Shown: in pieces, positions 35,366 to 44,236 of the stretch
Layout: the number at the start of each line of letters is the position of its first letter
Position numbering within the stretch: the first letter of the stretch is position 1
Assembly: GCA_949372875.1 (NCBI GenBank)
Contig: CASIAW010000001.1
Location: 496,001 to 560,000 of the forward strand
Source of the DNA: Candidatus Poseidoniaceae archaeon
Lineage (GTDB): Archaea > Thermoplasmatota > Poseidoniia > Poseidoniales > Poseidoniaceae
Reading direction: 5' to 3'
Length of the DNA: 64,000 nucleotides
Made by a program: the position numbers and the translations under genes
The notes under the pieces: model-generated
Seen by the model: only the letters and a program-made list of their open reading frames with translations
Told to the model about the DNA's origin: nothing
Databases searched by the model: none

Positions 35366-36016
35366 TCAGGGGACAACTATGGTTCGAGAAACACTGGTTT
35401 CACCAACGGTTACACTCAATCGTGTAAATAACGGATTAGGACCTTCATCAGAACTTACCAGAGATATCGTTTCACCCGAAAACCAGTTATTCTTCGTAAT
35501 TGCTGGAGAAAAGCCATTTGAGGACATTGTTGTAGGAGAGGACCCGTCAAAGAAAAACCATGTTTCATCGGTAGAAAGTGTCTCTGAGCCCGAATTGGTA
35601 ACCTCTGCATGGAGGTAGCGTTTTATTTCTGAATCGAAATCTGCATTCTGTCCTGCAGGTTGATTATCAACTACAATCGTAGCCGGGTCAGCATTGCAAA
35701 TGCCACGATTTACCAGAGGTTCAATCGTCGTAATTACGCCCCCAGTTACGGTGAAGGAAACTGAGAACCCTGGGCATTGAGTCGAAACTAATTGACCATC
35801 AACATAGCCAGTGCCGCCAGACACAATTGTGACTGAATCAATGGAATTGAGGTATTGGGCGCTATCAATTGTGATAAGCGGTTCAGGTGTTTGAGCTGAT
35901 TCAAGAACATCGAGCGATGTGGCAGTTTGACTGCTTAATGTTGTAATAGCCATTGAAAAGACTACTAACATTGTGATCCCAACAATGAGACCTCCAACAC
36001 CGACCGAAGCGCCCAT
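35366..36016 (-). CDS. flaF: Archaellum protein FlaF, with an extra outer segment
   Basis: About 216 residues. The N-terminal helix (MGASVGVGGLIVGITMLVVF) matches FlaF/archaellin-type class III N-termini. A sandwich domain at the C-terminal end (EVTNSGSETLSTDETWFFFD, GETISLVS) fits the FlaF fold. Between them lies an added segment, about residues 60-120, with TIVSGGTGYVDGQLVSTQC, a Gly-rich GTGY motif like those in phage tail-fibre repeats. ATG 36016 is preferred; GTG 36028 adds four residues and lies closer to a GAGGTG site. Its stop is nine bases before flaG. Confidence 0.7.
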   Translation of the reverse strand: MGASVGVGGLIVGITMLVVFSMAITTLSSQTATSLDVLESAQTPEPLITIDSAQYLNSIDSVTIVSGGTGYVDGQLVSTQCPGFSVSFTVTGGVITTIEPLVNRGICNADPATIVVDNQPAGQNADFDSEIKRYLHAEVTNSGSETLSTDETWFFFDGSSPTTMSSNGFSPAITKNNWFSGETISLVSSDEGPNPLFTRLSVTVGETSVSRTIVVP

Positions 36017-36017
36017 A

Positions 36018-36854
36018 TCAGACTTCACCTCGAAGTGATTTCACGTTTCGCCATGAACTAACAAGCGATGAAAACGTGAGCAACTCCTTGTGGGTCAAGT
36101 GATCGTCAAGAGCGGCTTCTGATTGGCCGGGTTCTGCGAGTTGGACAATAGCAAGTACTTTCCTGCCTTCATCATCATTGAGCATTCCTGAAGCCATTGC
36201 TTTCTGAGCGAAACTGACAGCAGCCATACCGGACATGTTCGCCAGTAAGAGCGCTGAAATGGTCGGTGCACCAACGTGGTTGGTCTCCGAGTGTGCTCCA
36301 AATGAAGGCGCATGCAAAAATGGATTTGCTGCCAATGCTTGAGCTTCATATAATTCCACAAGAGGTGCTTCATCTGTTCCCATCATTCGATCGGTTCCAG
36401 AGACGCTAATGGTTTCGCCAGATGCAGTGACGATGGTATCGCCATCCATAACGGAAACATCACCCTCGCCGTCAGCATGAGCGTGGCCCCCATGAGAACC
36501 AGAAGGCCCTTCATCGAGGCGTGTTTCGACCATGCGTAACACATCTTCGACCATGTCCAGACGGGTGCTGATGAGTCGCTCAAGTCCTGAGGTGTCAACG
36601 GTTGTGTTTACTGTAGCAGGTGCTGCACTTGGTGCAAGACTTGCTGCAACTGTTGCAACACTCCCGATACTGTTGAGTCGAGCTTTCGTAAGCCCTGGAC
36701 TGATTGTCCAAGCATCTTCTTCACCCAGTTCTCCTTGTTCAGGAAGCGGTACTTGCTCAATAGCAATGTTTGCCATGATTTTGAGCCGCTCTTCGGTAAG
36801 TGCTGCATCAGCATCTTGATTTTGATTTGTATTTTTACTAAAAGGCCATGCCAT
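36018..36854 (-). CDS. Unknown cytoplasmic protein in the FlaC/D/E position
   Basis: About 278 residues. It has no signal peptide or membrane helix. A helical segment (SGLERLISTRLDMVEDVLRM) near 90-115 could form a coiled coil. A His/Gly/Asp-rich linker follows (SHGGHAHADGEGD), and then an all-helical C-terminal half (ISALLLANMSGMAAVSFAQK). In other archaea the cytoplasmic ring genes flaC/D/E sit exactly here, between archaellin and flaF. I cannot see a FlaD/E domain in the sequence, so equivalence is only positional. GGAGG lies seven bases before ATG 36854. One base separates its stop from flaF. Confidence 0.65.
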   Translation of the reverse strand: MAWPFSKNTNQNQDADAALTEERLKIMANIAIEQVPLPEQGELGEEDAWTISPGLTKARLNSIGSVATVAASLAPSAAPATVNTTVDTSGLERLISTRLDMVEDVLRMVETRLDEGPSGSHGGHAHADGEGDVSVMDGDTIVTASGETISVSGTDRMMGTDEAPLVELYEAQALAANPFLHAPSFGAHSETNHVGAPTISALLLANMSGMAAVSFAQKAMASGMLNDDEGRKVLAIVQLAEPGQSEAALDDHLTHKELLTFSSLVSSWRNVKSLRGEV

Positions 36855-36888
36855 ATTCATTCCTCCATGATTGATTCGAAGTTAAACT

Positions 36889-37494
36889 TCAAGCCACCTC
36901 TGCGCCAGCAGCAGTAGAGTCGATGTTGAGGGTTGCGAATGTCGAACCGCCGCTTCCAACGTGTATTGCAAGCTCGATACTTGAGTCTCCATTATCTGCT
37001 GAACAGTCCACACCAAGATGGTCTGCCTTAATCCAAAGGACATACGGTTGCTGTGGTTGTAGTTCTACAGCCCCGGTGAGGACTGCGCCGTCATCTGCCT
37101 TGTCTGTTTCTTGGACATCTGCTTCAGAACCGAATGTTCCTTCGATTTTACCTGAATCACATACCATCTGATAGGTGATGGTGTCGACACGAATAGGTGT
37201 ACTGCCTGGTGCAAGTTGTGCGTGGAACATGTAGGATGTATCTTGGTCATATTCGGCAGGTCCGCCGTTCGCTCCTGTTGCGACAAATCCACCGTTCAAG
37301 ACAAACTTACCTGCAAGATTCTTTGCGGTATCTTCTCCGGTTGTTTCGGCGTTTTGTTGAAGTTTTTCAGCGGTTTGGATGATAACTGCCGCAGCAACTG
37401 CTGCAACAAGAATGAGAGCAATGAAAACAATCATTGCACCAATACCAATTGCTGCTACATCGTCTTCGCGGTCCTTTCGTGATTCAGTCTTCAT
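36889..37494 (-). CDS. Archaellin-like protein, second copy
   Basis: A 201-residue filament subunit. It has the archaellin N-terminus: charged residues (RKDREDDVAA) then the hydrophobic helix IGIGAMIVFIALILVAAVAA, followed by EKLQQNAETTGEDT. A prepilin-type peptidase should cut before the helix. The outer domain is short and acidic and carries two Cys (YQMVCDSG and LGVDCSAD). The same two positions have Cys in the neighbouring archaellin. Its ATG overlaps the stop of the other archaellin by four bases. It is much closer to archaellins than to pilins, though expression and filament content are unknown. Confidence 0.9.
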   Translation of the reverse strand: MKTESRKDREDDVAAIGIGAMIVFIALILVAAVAAAVIIQTAEKLQQNAETTGEDTAKNLAGKFVLNGGFVATGANGGPAEYDQDTSYMFHAQLAPGSTPIRVDTITYQMVCDSGKIEGTFGSEADVQETDKADDGAVLTGAVELQPQQPYVLWIKADHLGVDCSADNGDSSIELAIHVGSGGSTFATLNIDSTAAGAEVA

Positions 37495-38039
37495 ACAACC
37501 ACCGCCCCTGCGCTTACATCAGAACCATAATTCAAAGTTTCAAAGGTATAACCACCTGCTTTGGATTGAATTGAGAGAGAGTGGTCCTCATTCGCAGTAG
37601 GTGAACAATCTGCGATGGTAGCTGCGGCCAATGTAATGTCATAGGTCGTGTGTGCTTCTAAGAGAACTCCTGCACCCAAATTATTCACATCACCAACGGT
37701 GGAGGTAAATTCAAAGGTACCATATACTGCACCATTCGAACACACAATCGAATAATCAATGTCTGCGGGCGCAATATCTGCTGATCCAGGGGCAAGTTCA
37801 AATGTTATGTAGAGGTCTTGATTTTCAATCACCATTACACTCAGAACCATAACTTTTGATGAGAGCATATTTGTCGTCTCTGCACCTGTGTTTTGAGCAT
37901 TTTGTTGCAATTTCTCAGCGGTCGAAATAATTACTGCTGCTGCTACTGCTGCAACCAAAATTAGCGCAATGAAGACAATCATTGCACCAATACCAATGGC
38001 GGCTATATCGTCACGTTTTTCGTTCGTATTTTGTTTCAT
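37491..38039 (-). CDS. Archaellin-like protein, first copy
   Basis: About 182 residues, the first of two filament subunits. The N-terminus KQNTNEKRDDIAA precedes the helix IGIGAMIVFIALILVAAVAA, identical to that of the second copy. The outer domain is diverged but keeps two Cys (YSIVCSNG and IADCSPT). The ATG at 38039 has GGTGA upstream; a TTG further up at 38066 is not supported. The outer domain is about the size of the smallest known archaellins. The two genes probably arose by duplication, with the helices kept and the outer domains diverged. Confidence 0.9.
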   Translation of the reverse strand: MKQNTNEKRDDIAAIGIGAMIVFIALILVAAVAAAVIISTAEKLQQNAQNTGAETTNMLSSKVMVLSVMVIENQDLYITFELAPGSADIAPADIDYSIVCSNGAVYGTFEFTSTVGDVNNLGAGVLLEAHTTYDITLAAATIADCSPTANEDHSLSIQSKAGGYTFETLNYGSDVSAGAVVV

Positions 38040-38088
38040 ATTATCACCGTTTTTTGATTCCCCCAAGATAGGGTGGAAAAGATTGAGT

Positions 38089-39135
38089 TCAGTACTGACC
38101 CCCTGAACTCATATGAAGTCGAAGTGGGATTCGAATAATCGCCACTTCGTCTGGGGCAAGCCGTGCCACGAAGGGCACCTTGTCCGAAGTATAGCCCGGT
38201 GGGAACCAGGGCGTAAGAAGGATATCTGAGAGGGCCTCCATCGAACGGTTTTGTGCCCGTATGGTGGCAAAGACTTCACCTGTACGGATTTCATATCCGG
38301 TGGTAATAGCAAGTTTGCGGGAAAGAGGGATTTCATCGGCAGATTGTCGACGGTTTGTTGAAACATTGAATCGTACCGGGAGGTTACCACCTGGAGCAAT
38401 AGTAGGAAGGTCGACCGAAGAAGGAGTTGCCGTCCATCCTTCAGGCACCGGAGGAGAAAGTCGCATAGGAGGCATAGCCACAGGACCGTCGTTGATAATT
38501 CGGACGATAAGAACGCCTTCATCGCCACCAGCAGGCCAGCGGGTCTCCATACCCATCCAGAAATGTCGGAAAAGGAACGGGTTGAGTGTAGAAGTATTAC
38601 CGCCAATCAAATCATCAACGAGATACTCTACTTCGCCTGCTGCACCGCCAACATCGCCAATTTCTGCAGCGCCTGTAGCGCTACGTAGGCGTAGAAGAAT
38701 TGTTTCAATATCTGCTTCACTGACTCTTTTCTCATTCAAAAGACGATGCAACATTGCAATATTTCTGCGGAGATACAGAACATCCTCTTCCAGTTCAATC
38801 AAAGATGCCTCGGCAGTCTTGACACTTGCCAAAGCTTTCCGAAGATTATGAGAACGCAGGAATCTCTTTGCTTCCCCGATTTCCAGTTCTGTTCCCGCTA
38901 AAGAATTCGCATCGTTTTGGGCTACGCCAAGGACCATTGTTTCCAAGTCACGTGAAATAGCCATGGCTTGTGCAGACATCATGTCAACATCGCCTCCAGT
39001 AGGAGGTGCGTTTGCCGGTGGACCAGAGGATGGCGGGCGCGGCGGAGGAGGGGGCGCGGCAGGGTCACCAAATTGAGGCATCTCTTGCAAAGTCTTCTCT
39101 TGAGAAGCAGCATCCACGCCGTTCATATCAGACAT
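38089..39135 (-). CDS. Unknown protein of the archaellum block: Pro-rich, helical, beta-sandwich
   Basis: About 348 residues without signal peptide or membrane helix, so it is predicted to be cytoplasmic. A Pro-rich stretch (PAAPPPPPRPPSSGPP) near 25-50 is followed by a long helical part (about 55-170, for example AKRFLRSHNLRKALASVKTA). A C-terminal half resembles a CARDB/NEW3-like sandwich (VRIINDGPVAMPPMRLSPPV; PGGNLPVRFNVST). Such sandwiches are normally extracellular, so a cytoplasmic one is odd. The start is ATG 39135 with GAGGTG upstream; the gene overlaps the end of the giant gene upstream. I know no archaellum protein with this layout. Confidence 0.7.
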   Translation of the reverse strand: MSDMNGVDAASQEKTLQEMPQFGDPAAPPPPPRPPSSGPPANAPPTGGDVDMMSAQAMAISRDLETMVLGVAQNDANSLAGTELEIGEAKRFLRSHNLRKALASVKTAEASLIELEEDVLYLRRNIAMLHRLLNEKRVSEADIETILLRLRSATGAAEIGDVGGAAGEVEYLVDDLIGGNTSTLNPFLFRHFWMGMETRWPAGGDEGVLIVRIINDGPVAMPPMRLSPPVPEGWTATPSSVDLPTIAPGGNLPVRFNVSTNRRQSADEIPLSRKLAITTGYEIRTGEVFATIRAQNRSMEALSDILLTPWFPPGYTSDKVPFVARLAPDEVAIIRIPLRLHMSSGGQY

Positions 39136-42100
39136 CTTCACTCACCTCTTCACTCGAGACCATTCCTTCCAAATTGGTCGGCATAGGCGGCTCTACGTCA
39201 CCAAAAATCTCGTCTAGATTCAATCCATCCATTGCGAGTTCGTTGAACAGGCGAGCTGGATCACCGAGATCTCTTTCGATGCGAACTGACTTGACTTCAA
39301 TGTCCGTAAGACGGCCATACAATGAGCCATATGTGGAATCTGCTCTCTTGATAATGAACCAGACACCAATCATAACCACGCCAATGTACGAGGTGAGGCT
39401 GACCAAGTTTGTTTGGTCTGTTGAAAGTGCCGGAGGAATCCCGAGGACAACTGCAAGCATACCGAGGACTGGAACCGCCAAAATAACACTGAGTTGCCGA
39501 CGTGTGTCAGACAACTCATCGAAGTGGTCAGAATAAAGTGTTGATACTCCCTTTCGGGCCCGTTGGTAATCTTCGTGGAGGAGTCGGAATTCTTCGGTAC
39601 TACCCCAACTAACTCTCCATATCCAAAGCGCCCCGAGCGTGAGGACAACGAAGCCCCACCATGCATACTGGAAGATGTGGAACGAGAATCCAAGGCCAAT
39701 GACTCCTGAATAAATCCCGAGCAGTCGGAAGTTCTCATTTTGAGCGGTTAAGCGGAACAGAATAACAGAGACGAGTAAGAATGTAATACAGGCAATGAAA
39801 CTGTTGGATACACCCGGGGATTGAGATTTAACGTCTTCAATCAGGCTAAGTTGGTCATTTGCAACGATATTACTGTCCATGTATGAAGCATTGAGAGTGG
39901 CTGTGCAGTTTGCTTTGGCACGTTGTGACCACCAATCAATCGAGTCGGGTGTAACAAGCCATTGCAGGCTAAAAGAATCTCCTGGGAAGAAGACCGGAAT
40001 CATCGATTGATTGACTTGTCCGGAAACTGTTCGATTAAACAACTCAGGTTGGTCTGCCGGGTTACTCGATACGGTCAATGCGTCGCATTGTAGAGCAACA
40101 ACAACATCCAGTGCTGAGGCAGAACCTACATTCTGTATTTCAACAGTGATGACGCTTGCAGTGCCTTCTTCGAAAAAGCCATCATTGGATGAGATTGACT
40201 TAATCATTGGGTCAGCAAACACCGCCAAAACCATCGTGAAGGTCTCTTCCTCATATTGTGTGTAGCCCGAGTTCTCATCAGGATGATAGAGGCGGAAGGT
40301 CAAATCCCAACCATCCCCCGGGAGAATAAAGCCACGATCGGGGATATCGACCTTGAGTCGAATGTTCGATGTATCCCAGGCAACTTGGTTGAGAAGGGAA
40401 TAGCGAGAAGTAGGTCCAAGAGAAGTATCGCCGCATTCACCTGTCAAATCCAAAAGGTGGGGGAGGACAGTTCCGTCGGATTTCTCCTCGACTAACGTGA
40501 CATTCCAAGAGTATTCTAATTCATCGAGGCCTAATGCATCGAGGTTGAGCAAACGTTGTGCGTTACAAAGCTCTACTTCGTAAGCAGCCTCGGAGGAGTT
40601 AGTTGTTGGGATGTGAGTGTGTGGGATTGAAACTTCGACCGGATCTTGGTCATTTTCACTCGGTGCAAGACCAATCTCGCCTACAGAATAGAAGCGAGAC
40701 ATCACCAGTTGTGTGCTCAACTCACCGCTCCCTTGGACGGATGTGTTCATTGGTTGGAGGAAGAGTGTTAAATCTGCACTCAGAGAGAGAAGTGGTTTTG
40801 GAGCCTTTCCAAGGACGGTAAAGGAATGCACCACTGGGACGTTTTGTGGGAGGTAAATGGTCGATGTCGGACTGACCATTTGCCAATCCGCAGAGAAGTT
40901 GCTCAAACCTGGTCGAGTGATGGTGTAAGCGGCACTCACTGTAACATCACGATTGCCTGTGTTGGTAAGAGTGACTTCCCACGTACGATCTGATTCTGGC
41001 ATGAATTCCATGACCTCCGGCCAATCGCTAGATTCAACAACGAACAGGGGTTCGATATTGAGCATTATTACATGCGTGTCATAGAGTTGGTCTTTGGAAT
41101 TAAGAACTTTAATCGTTAGATTGTAACTATCTTTTTCAAGATTAGTTGACGTAAGTTCAGGAATCGTGACGGTTATTTGGTCCGCATAGGATTGATTGAT
41201 TGGTATTGTTTGTGTGAGCGAATAGTCGGAGAGAAGGAGGTCACCTTCAATGGTGAAATTTACCTTGATCGACTCTTCCAAGTTTCCTTGATTCGTCAAG
41301 TTGAAATCGATAACTTCCTCCGAACCTGGCGTAACTGCAATTTCATCGAGTGCAGCGATGGAAAAGGAATTATTCACGGAAATATTGGCGACAATGTTTG
41401 ATGAAAGCATGATTTCACCGTTATTGGCAGACACCCATACCGTCGCCATGTAAAATTCATCGAAATTCGCATTGCCATTTGCAGTCATCTTAATGCGGAT
41501 TGAATCTTCAAATCCTGCCGCCACATACAATTTATTATTGAGAGGAGAGACAATTTCGAAATCTACTTCACCAGCTTGCGATGTGTCAAGCGTAATCGTG
41601 AAATCAGTCGGGGTATTTCCTGTATTTTGAACAAATATCGTATGCTCTTCAGACTTGGAAACATTCAGTTGCTCGGTATGGTTTGTGGGTGAAAGAGAAG
41701 CATCATAGATTTGACCTACGACAACGAACAGCGTGAAAATATCCCCTATGCGTTCCCCTGAGTAGGGGTCTTCAACTTGAACTGGGATGGGTTGCACAAG
41801 TCCCGATGGTGCAAGAGGGTCTGTTTTAACATTCAGCGTAACAACCCGTTGGTGGACAACACTTTGACCCGCAGTACCCGTGTCAATAACTCCGTCAGAG
41901 ATATCGGAAGTGAGGTTGTCGATAGTACGATCTGTTTCACTAAAGTTCGCAATCCAGTTCTCAGGAAGGTCGTTGTCTAAGACCCGAAGTCGGTAAGAGG
42001 AGACCGAATTGCCGGTGTTTGCGAAGTAAAGTGGAACTTGTGATTCAACACCCACGTTGACATCTTGAGGGAAATTAGGGCCCAGGAATTCACCTTGAAC

Positions 42101-44236
42101 AATCGAAGGGACAATCAAGGTATAATCACGAGAAACCGCCACAACACCGACCTTGCTATCTCGAAGAGTTTGGCTCAATGTTGGGGTAACCGTCACTGAA
42201 ACAACAAAAGTACCGGCAAGTGGCATTTCACCACCAGGTGGGCCAGCAATATTGAGCGATGTGTCTTCACTAGCATTTGGAAGTAGTCCATTGTAAATTG
42301 GATTCGTCAATGATACACTCCAGCGGTCCGCTTCGGTAAAGCCCCCGTCACTTGCGCTTGTGAAACTGGTCGTGTATGTGATGACTGCATTGAGTTTTTC
42401 ATCGCGAAGAGACGCACCGCCAGCCGAAGTTTCGAGTGCGAGGTTATGGAAGACTCTGAGGTTAAGGGATGGATTTCGGTTGAGTAAAGTTCCAGTAAGT
42501 GCAGCAGAAATTTCTTCAGAACTGACGACTTGTGGCACAGTGTTGATTCCTGGGTCTACGACAATGGTAGCTGAGACTTGCACACTTGCATTATCGATGG
42601 ACGGTGTACCACCGCTCAGAGGCTGGCACGTGACCCAGATACCAACAAGGTCGCCAGCAGTATTTCGCTCACTGGTAACAATCGGGGATTGAATTGGTGG
42701 AGAAATAGCCTTAACTGTGACAATATCGCTCGTCATTGGAGGAATGACACGGGTTGTGTGAGTGTTGCCTTCTGTTCCAACTTGCAAGGACCAGTTGAGG
42801 GCGTTAACAGCATAGCCGGAACTTACCACAAAGGCAGAGGGTACGCTTCCGTTGTTATACACTCTGACAGTAAAGTTCGCAGAACCCCCGGGAATGATTG
42901 GTTCAGGCGTGTCAGCGCCTGGGTCTGAACTCGGATCGCCTTCAAATACCGCTTCGCCTTTGAAGAAGTCTCCAACCATGACTCTTCCAGTTACTTGCAT
43001 TTGGTATTGATCATCTGAAGCTACGGATGTGAATGTGAGCGTGATCGTGTCGGTCATCGAGCGTTGAGCAGAGGATGGGATGTTAACGAAAACTTGAACC
43101 AGACGAACGGCGTTCGGTGCCAAATCGTTTGGACCAAAACCTGGATCAACGCCGTTTGTCCATGCGGGACTGATGCTTTCAGACATAGCAATATTGAATC
43201 GGTCGTTCTCAACACCTGTGTTCTTTACAACAAAGGTCATCGTAACGGTTTGGCCAGGTTCGCCAATAATAGTCGAAGGTTGAATAATGACAGCATTGTA
43301 ATTAGTGAACTTTACCCATGACTCGTTGATGAGAGAGGGTTGGTCAATGACCGGAGAATTCGATTGCCATCCCGTTCCATAAAATGTAACGACGGATTCA
43401 AGTTTCCATACTCCGCTAAGGCCGAGGGTAGGGACGTCCAATGACGCAGAGAGATTCTTTGTCTCTTGAGCTGGAGAAAAGGTAAGGGTCCCAGGAGCCA
43501 AAAGAACGGAGTTCGACTGAATAGTGTGCGTCACAGCAGTGAGGTTGTTTGAAAGTGTAATGACCAGTTGAGCAGTGAGATTTTTGACTCCAGAATTGGT
43601 GGCAGTCATGTTGACGAAATTGACTGACTTCTTGTCCATGACCATAAGGTTGGTAGCTGACGATACGGGATATTCAAGGAGGTTATCGCCAGTGATTTCT
43701 CCGAAATGTTTGTTTTCAACCGAAAACGCTGTAGGGAGAGGTTGGTAGTTGTTGAGCAACTGATTACCAGCTTCATTCGTCGACTGAATTTTAACCCTCA
43801 ATTCTTGTCCTGCACCAGTGGTTGCATTCCAAGTAAACGTGACTGGAGCATAATCGGTTGTGCCACCATTTCCGGACTTCATTCCAAGAGAAATTGATTT
43901 GCCAGGAACATCGGTAAATGCGAGAATAGGAGAGCCTTTGTGTTGAAGGACGAGGATGAGTTCACCTTCACCGCTTCCAAACGACGAAACATTCGCGGTG
44001 ACTTTGTGTTGCCCAGGCTCGAGGAACAATGCCCCGTCGATCATCGCAGAACCAGATTCACTTAGGAACAACGGGTTTCTGAAGGTGAAATCGAGTTGAG
44101 CATTTCGAGCAGATGTATCTGAAGAATCGGATTCGTCAGCACCTACTATCGGTAAGAAAGAAGGTACGAGAAACAGTGCAACAAGGAGAGTGGCAAGCGC
44201 AGTTTGATTCAATCGGAAATTAAACAGATGTACCAC
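39128..44236 (-). CDS. Giant surface protein with sandwich domains and five C-terminal membrane helices
   Basis: About 1702 residues in the archaellum block. After a signal-like helix (QTALATLLVALFLVPSFLPI) comes an exterior of about 1400 residues. It is built of repeated sandwich domains with phrases such as VKNTGVENDRFNIAMS, FANTGNSVSSYRLRV and FVQNTGNTPTDFTITL, as in NEW3/COG1470-type proteins. From about 1475, five membrane helices follow, then a cytoplasmic tail of about 65 residues ending in acidic residues. With the N-terminus outside, five helices put the tail inside. The start is uncertain: I use GTG 44236, 17 bases inside the previous gene. An open frame continues to 44455. A cell-envelope anchor for the motor is a possible role, inferred from position. 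Confidence 0.75.
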   Translation of the reverse strand: MVHLFNFRLNQTALATLLVALFLVPSFLPIVGADESDSSDTSARNAQLDFTFRNPLFLSESGSAMIDGALFLEPGQHKVTANVSSFGSGEGELILVLQHKGSPILAFTDVPGKSISLGMKSGNGGTTDYAPVTFTWNATTGAGQELRVKIQSTNEAGNQLLNNYQPLPTAFSVENKHFGEITGDNLLEYPVSSATNLMVMDKKSVNFVNMTATNSGVKNLTAQLVITLSNNLTAVTHTIQSNSVLLAPGTLTFSPAQETKNLSASLDVPTLGLSGVWKLESVVTFYGTGWQSNSPVIDQPSLINESWVKFTNYNAVIIQPSTIIGEPGQTVTMTFVVKNTGVENDRFNIAMSESISPAWTNGVDPGFGPNDLAPNAVRLVQVFVNIPSSAQRSMTDTITLTFTSVASDDQYQMQVTGRVMVGDFFKGEAVFEGDPSSDPGADTPEPIIPGGSANFTVRVYNNGSVPSAFVVSSGYAVNALNWSLQVGTEGNTHTTRVIPPMTSDIVTVKAISPPIQSPIVTSERNTAGDLVGIWVTCQPLSGGTPSIDNASVQVSATIVVDPGINTVPQVVSSEEISAALTGTLLNRNPSLNLRVFHNLALETSAGGASLRDEKLNAVITYTTSFTSASDGGFTEADRWSVSLTNPIYNGLLPNASEDTSLNIAGPPGGEMPLAGTFVVSVTVTPTLSQTLRDSKVGVVAVSRDYTLIVPSIVQGEFLGPNFPQDVNVGVESQVPLYFANTGNSVSSYRLRVLDNDLPENWIANFSETDRTIDNLTSDISDGVIDTGTAGQSVVHQRVVTLNVKTDPLAPSGLVQPIPVQVEDPYSGERIGDIFTLFVVVGQIYDASLSPTNHTEQLNVSKSEEHTIFVQNTGNTPTDFTITLDTSQAGEVDFEIVSPLNNKLYVAAGFEDSIRIKMTANGNANFDEFYMATVWVSANNGEIMLSSNIVANISVNNSFSIAALDEIAVTPGSEEVIDFNLTNQGNLEESIKVNFTIEGDLLLSDYSLTQTIPINQSYADQITVTIPELTSTNLEKDSYNLTIKVLNSKDQLYDTHVIMLNIEPLFVVESSDWPEVMEFMPESDRTWEVTLTNTGNRDVTVSAAYTITRPGLSNFSADWQMVSPTSTIYLPQNVPVVHSFTVLGKAPKPLLSLSADLTLFLQPMNTSVQGSGELSTQLVMSRFYSVGEIGLAPSENDQDPVEVSIPHTHIPTTNSSEAAYEVELCNAQRLLNLDALGLDELEYSWNVTLVEEKSDGTVLPHLLDLTGECGDTSLGPTSRYSLLNQVAWDTSNIRLKVDIPDRGFILPGDGWDLTFRLYHPDENSGYTQYEEETFTMVLAVFADPMIKSISSNDGFFEEGTASVITVEIQNVGSASALDVVVALQCDALTVSSNPADQPELFNRTVSGQVNQSMIPVFFPGDSFSLQWLVTPDSIDWWSQRAKANCTATLNASYMDSNIVANDQLSLIEDVKSQSPGVSNSFIACITFLLVSVILFRLTAQNENFRLLGIYSGVIGLGFSFHIFQYAWWGFVVLTLGALWIWRVSWGSTEEFRLLHEDYQRARKGVSTLYSDHFDELSDTRRQLSVILAVPVLGMLAVVLGIPPALSTDQTNLVSLTSYIGVVMIGVWFIIKRADSTYGSLYGRLTDIEVKSVRIERDLGDPARLFNELAMDGLNLDEIFGDVEPPMPTNLEGMVSSEEVSEDV

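Noticed and set aside
36878..36890. Inverted repeat GAAGTT-A-AACTTC at the archaellin stop
   Set aside because: The one-base loop makes a poor hairpin. It could be an operator, but nothing else supports that.
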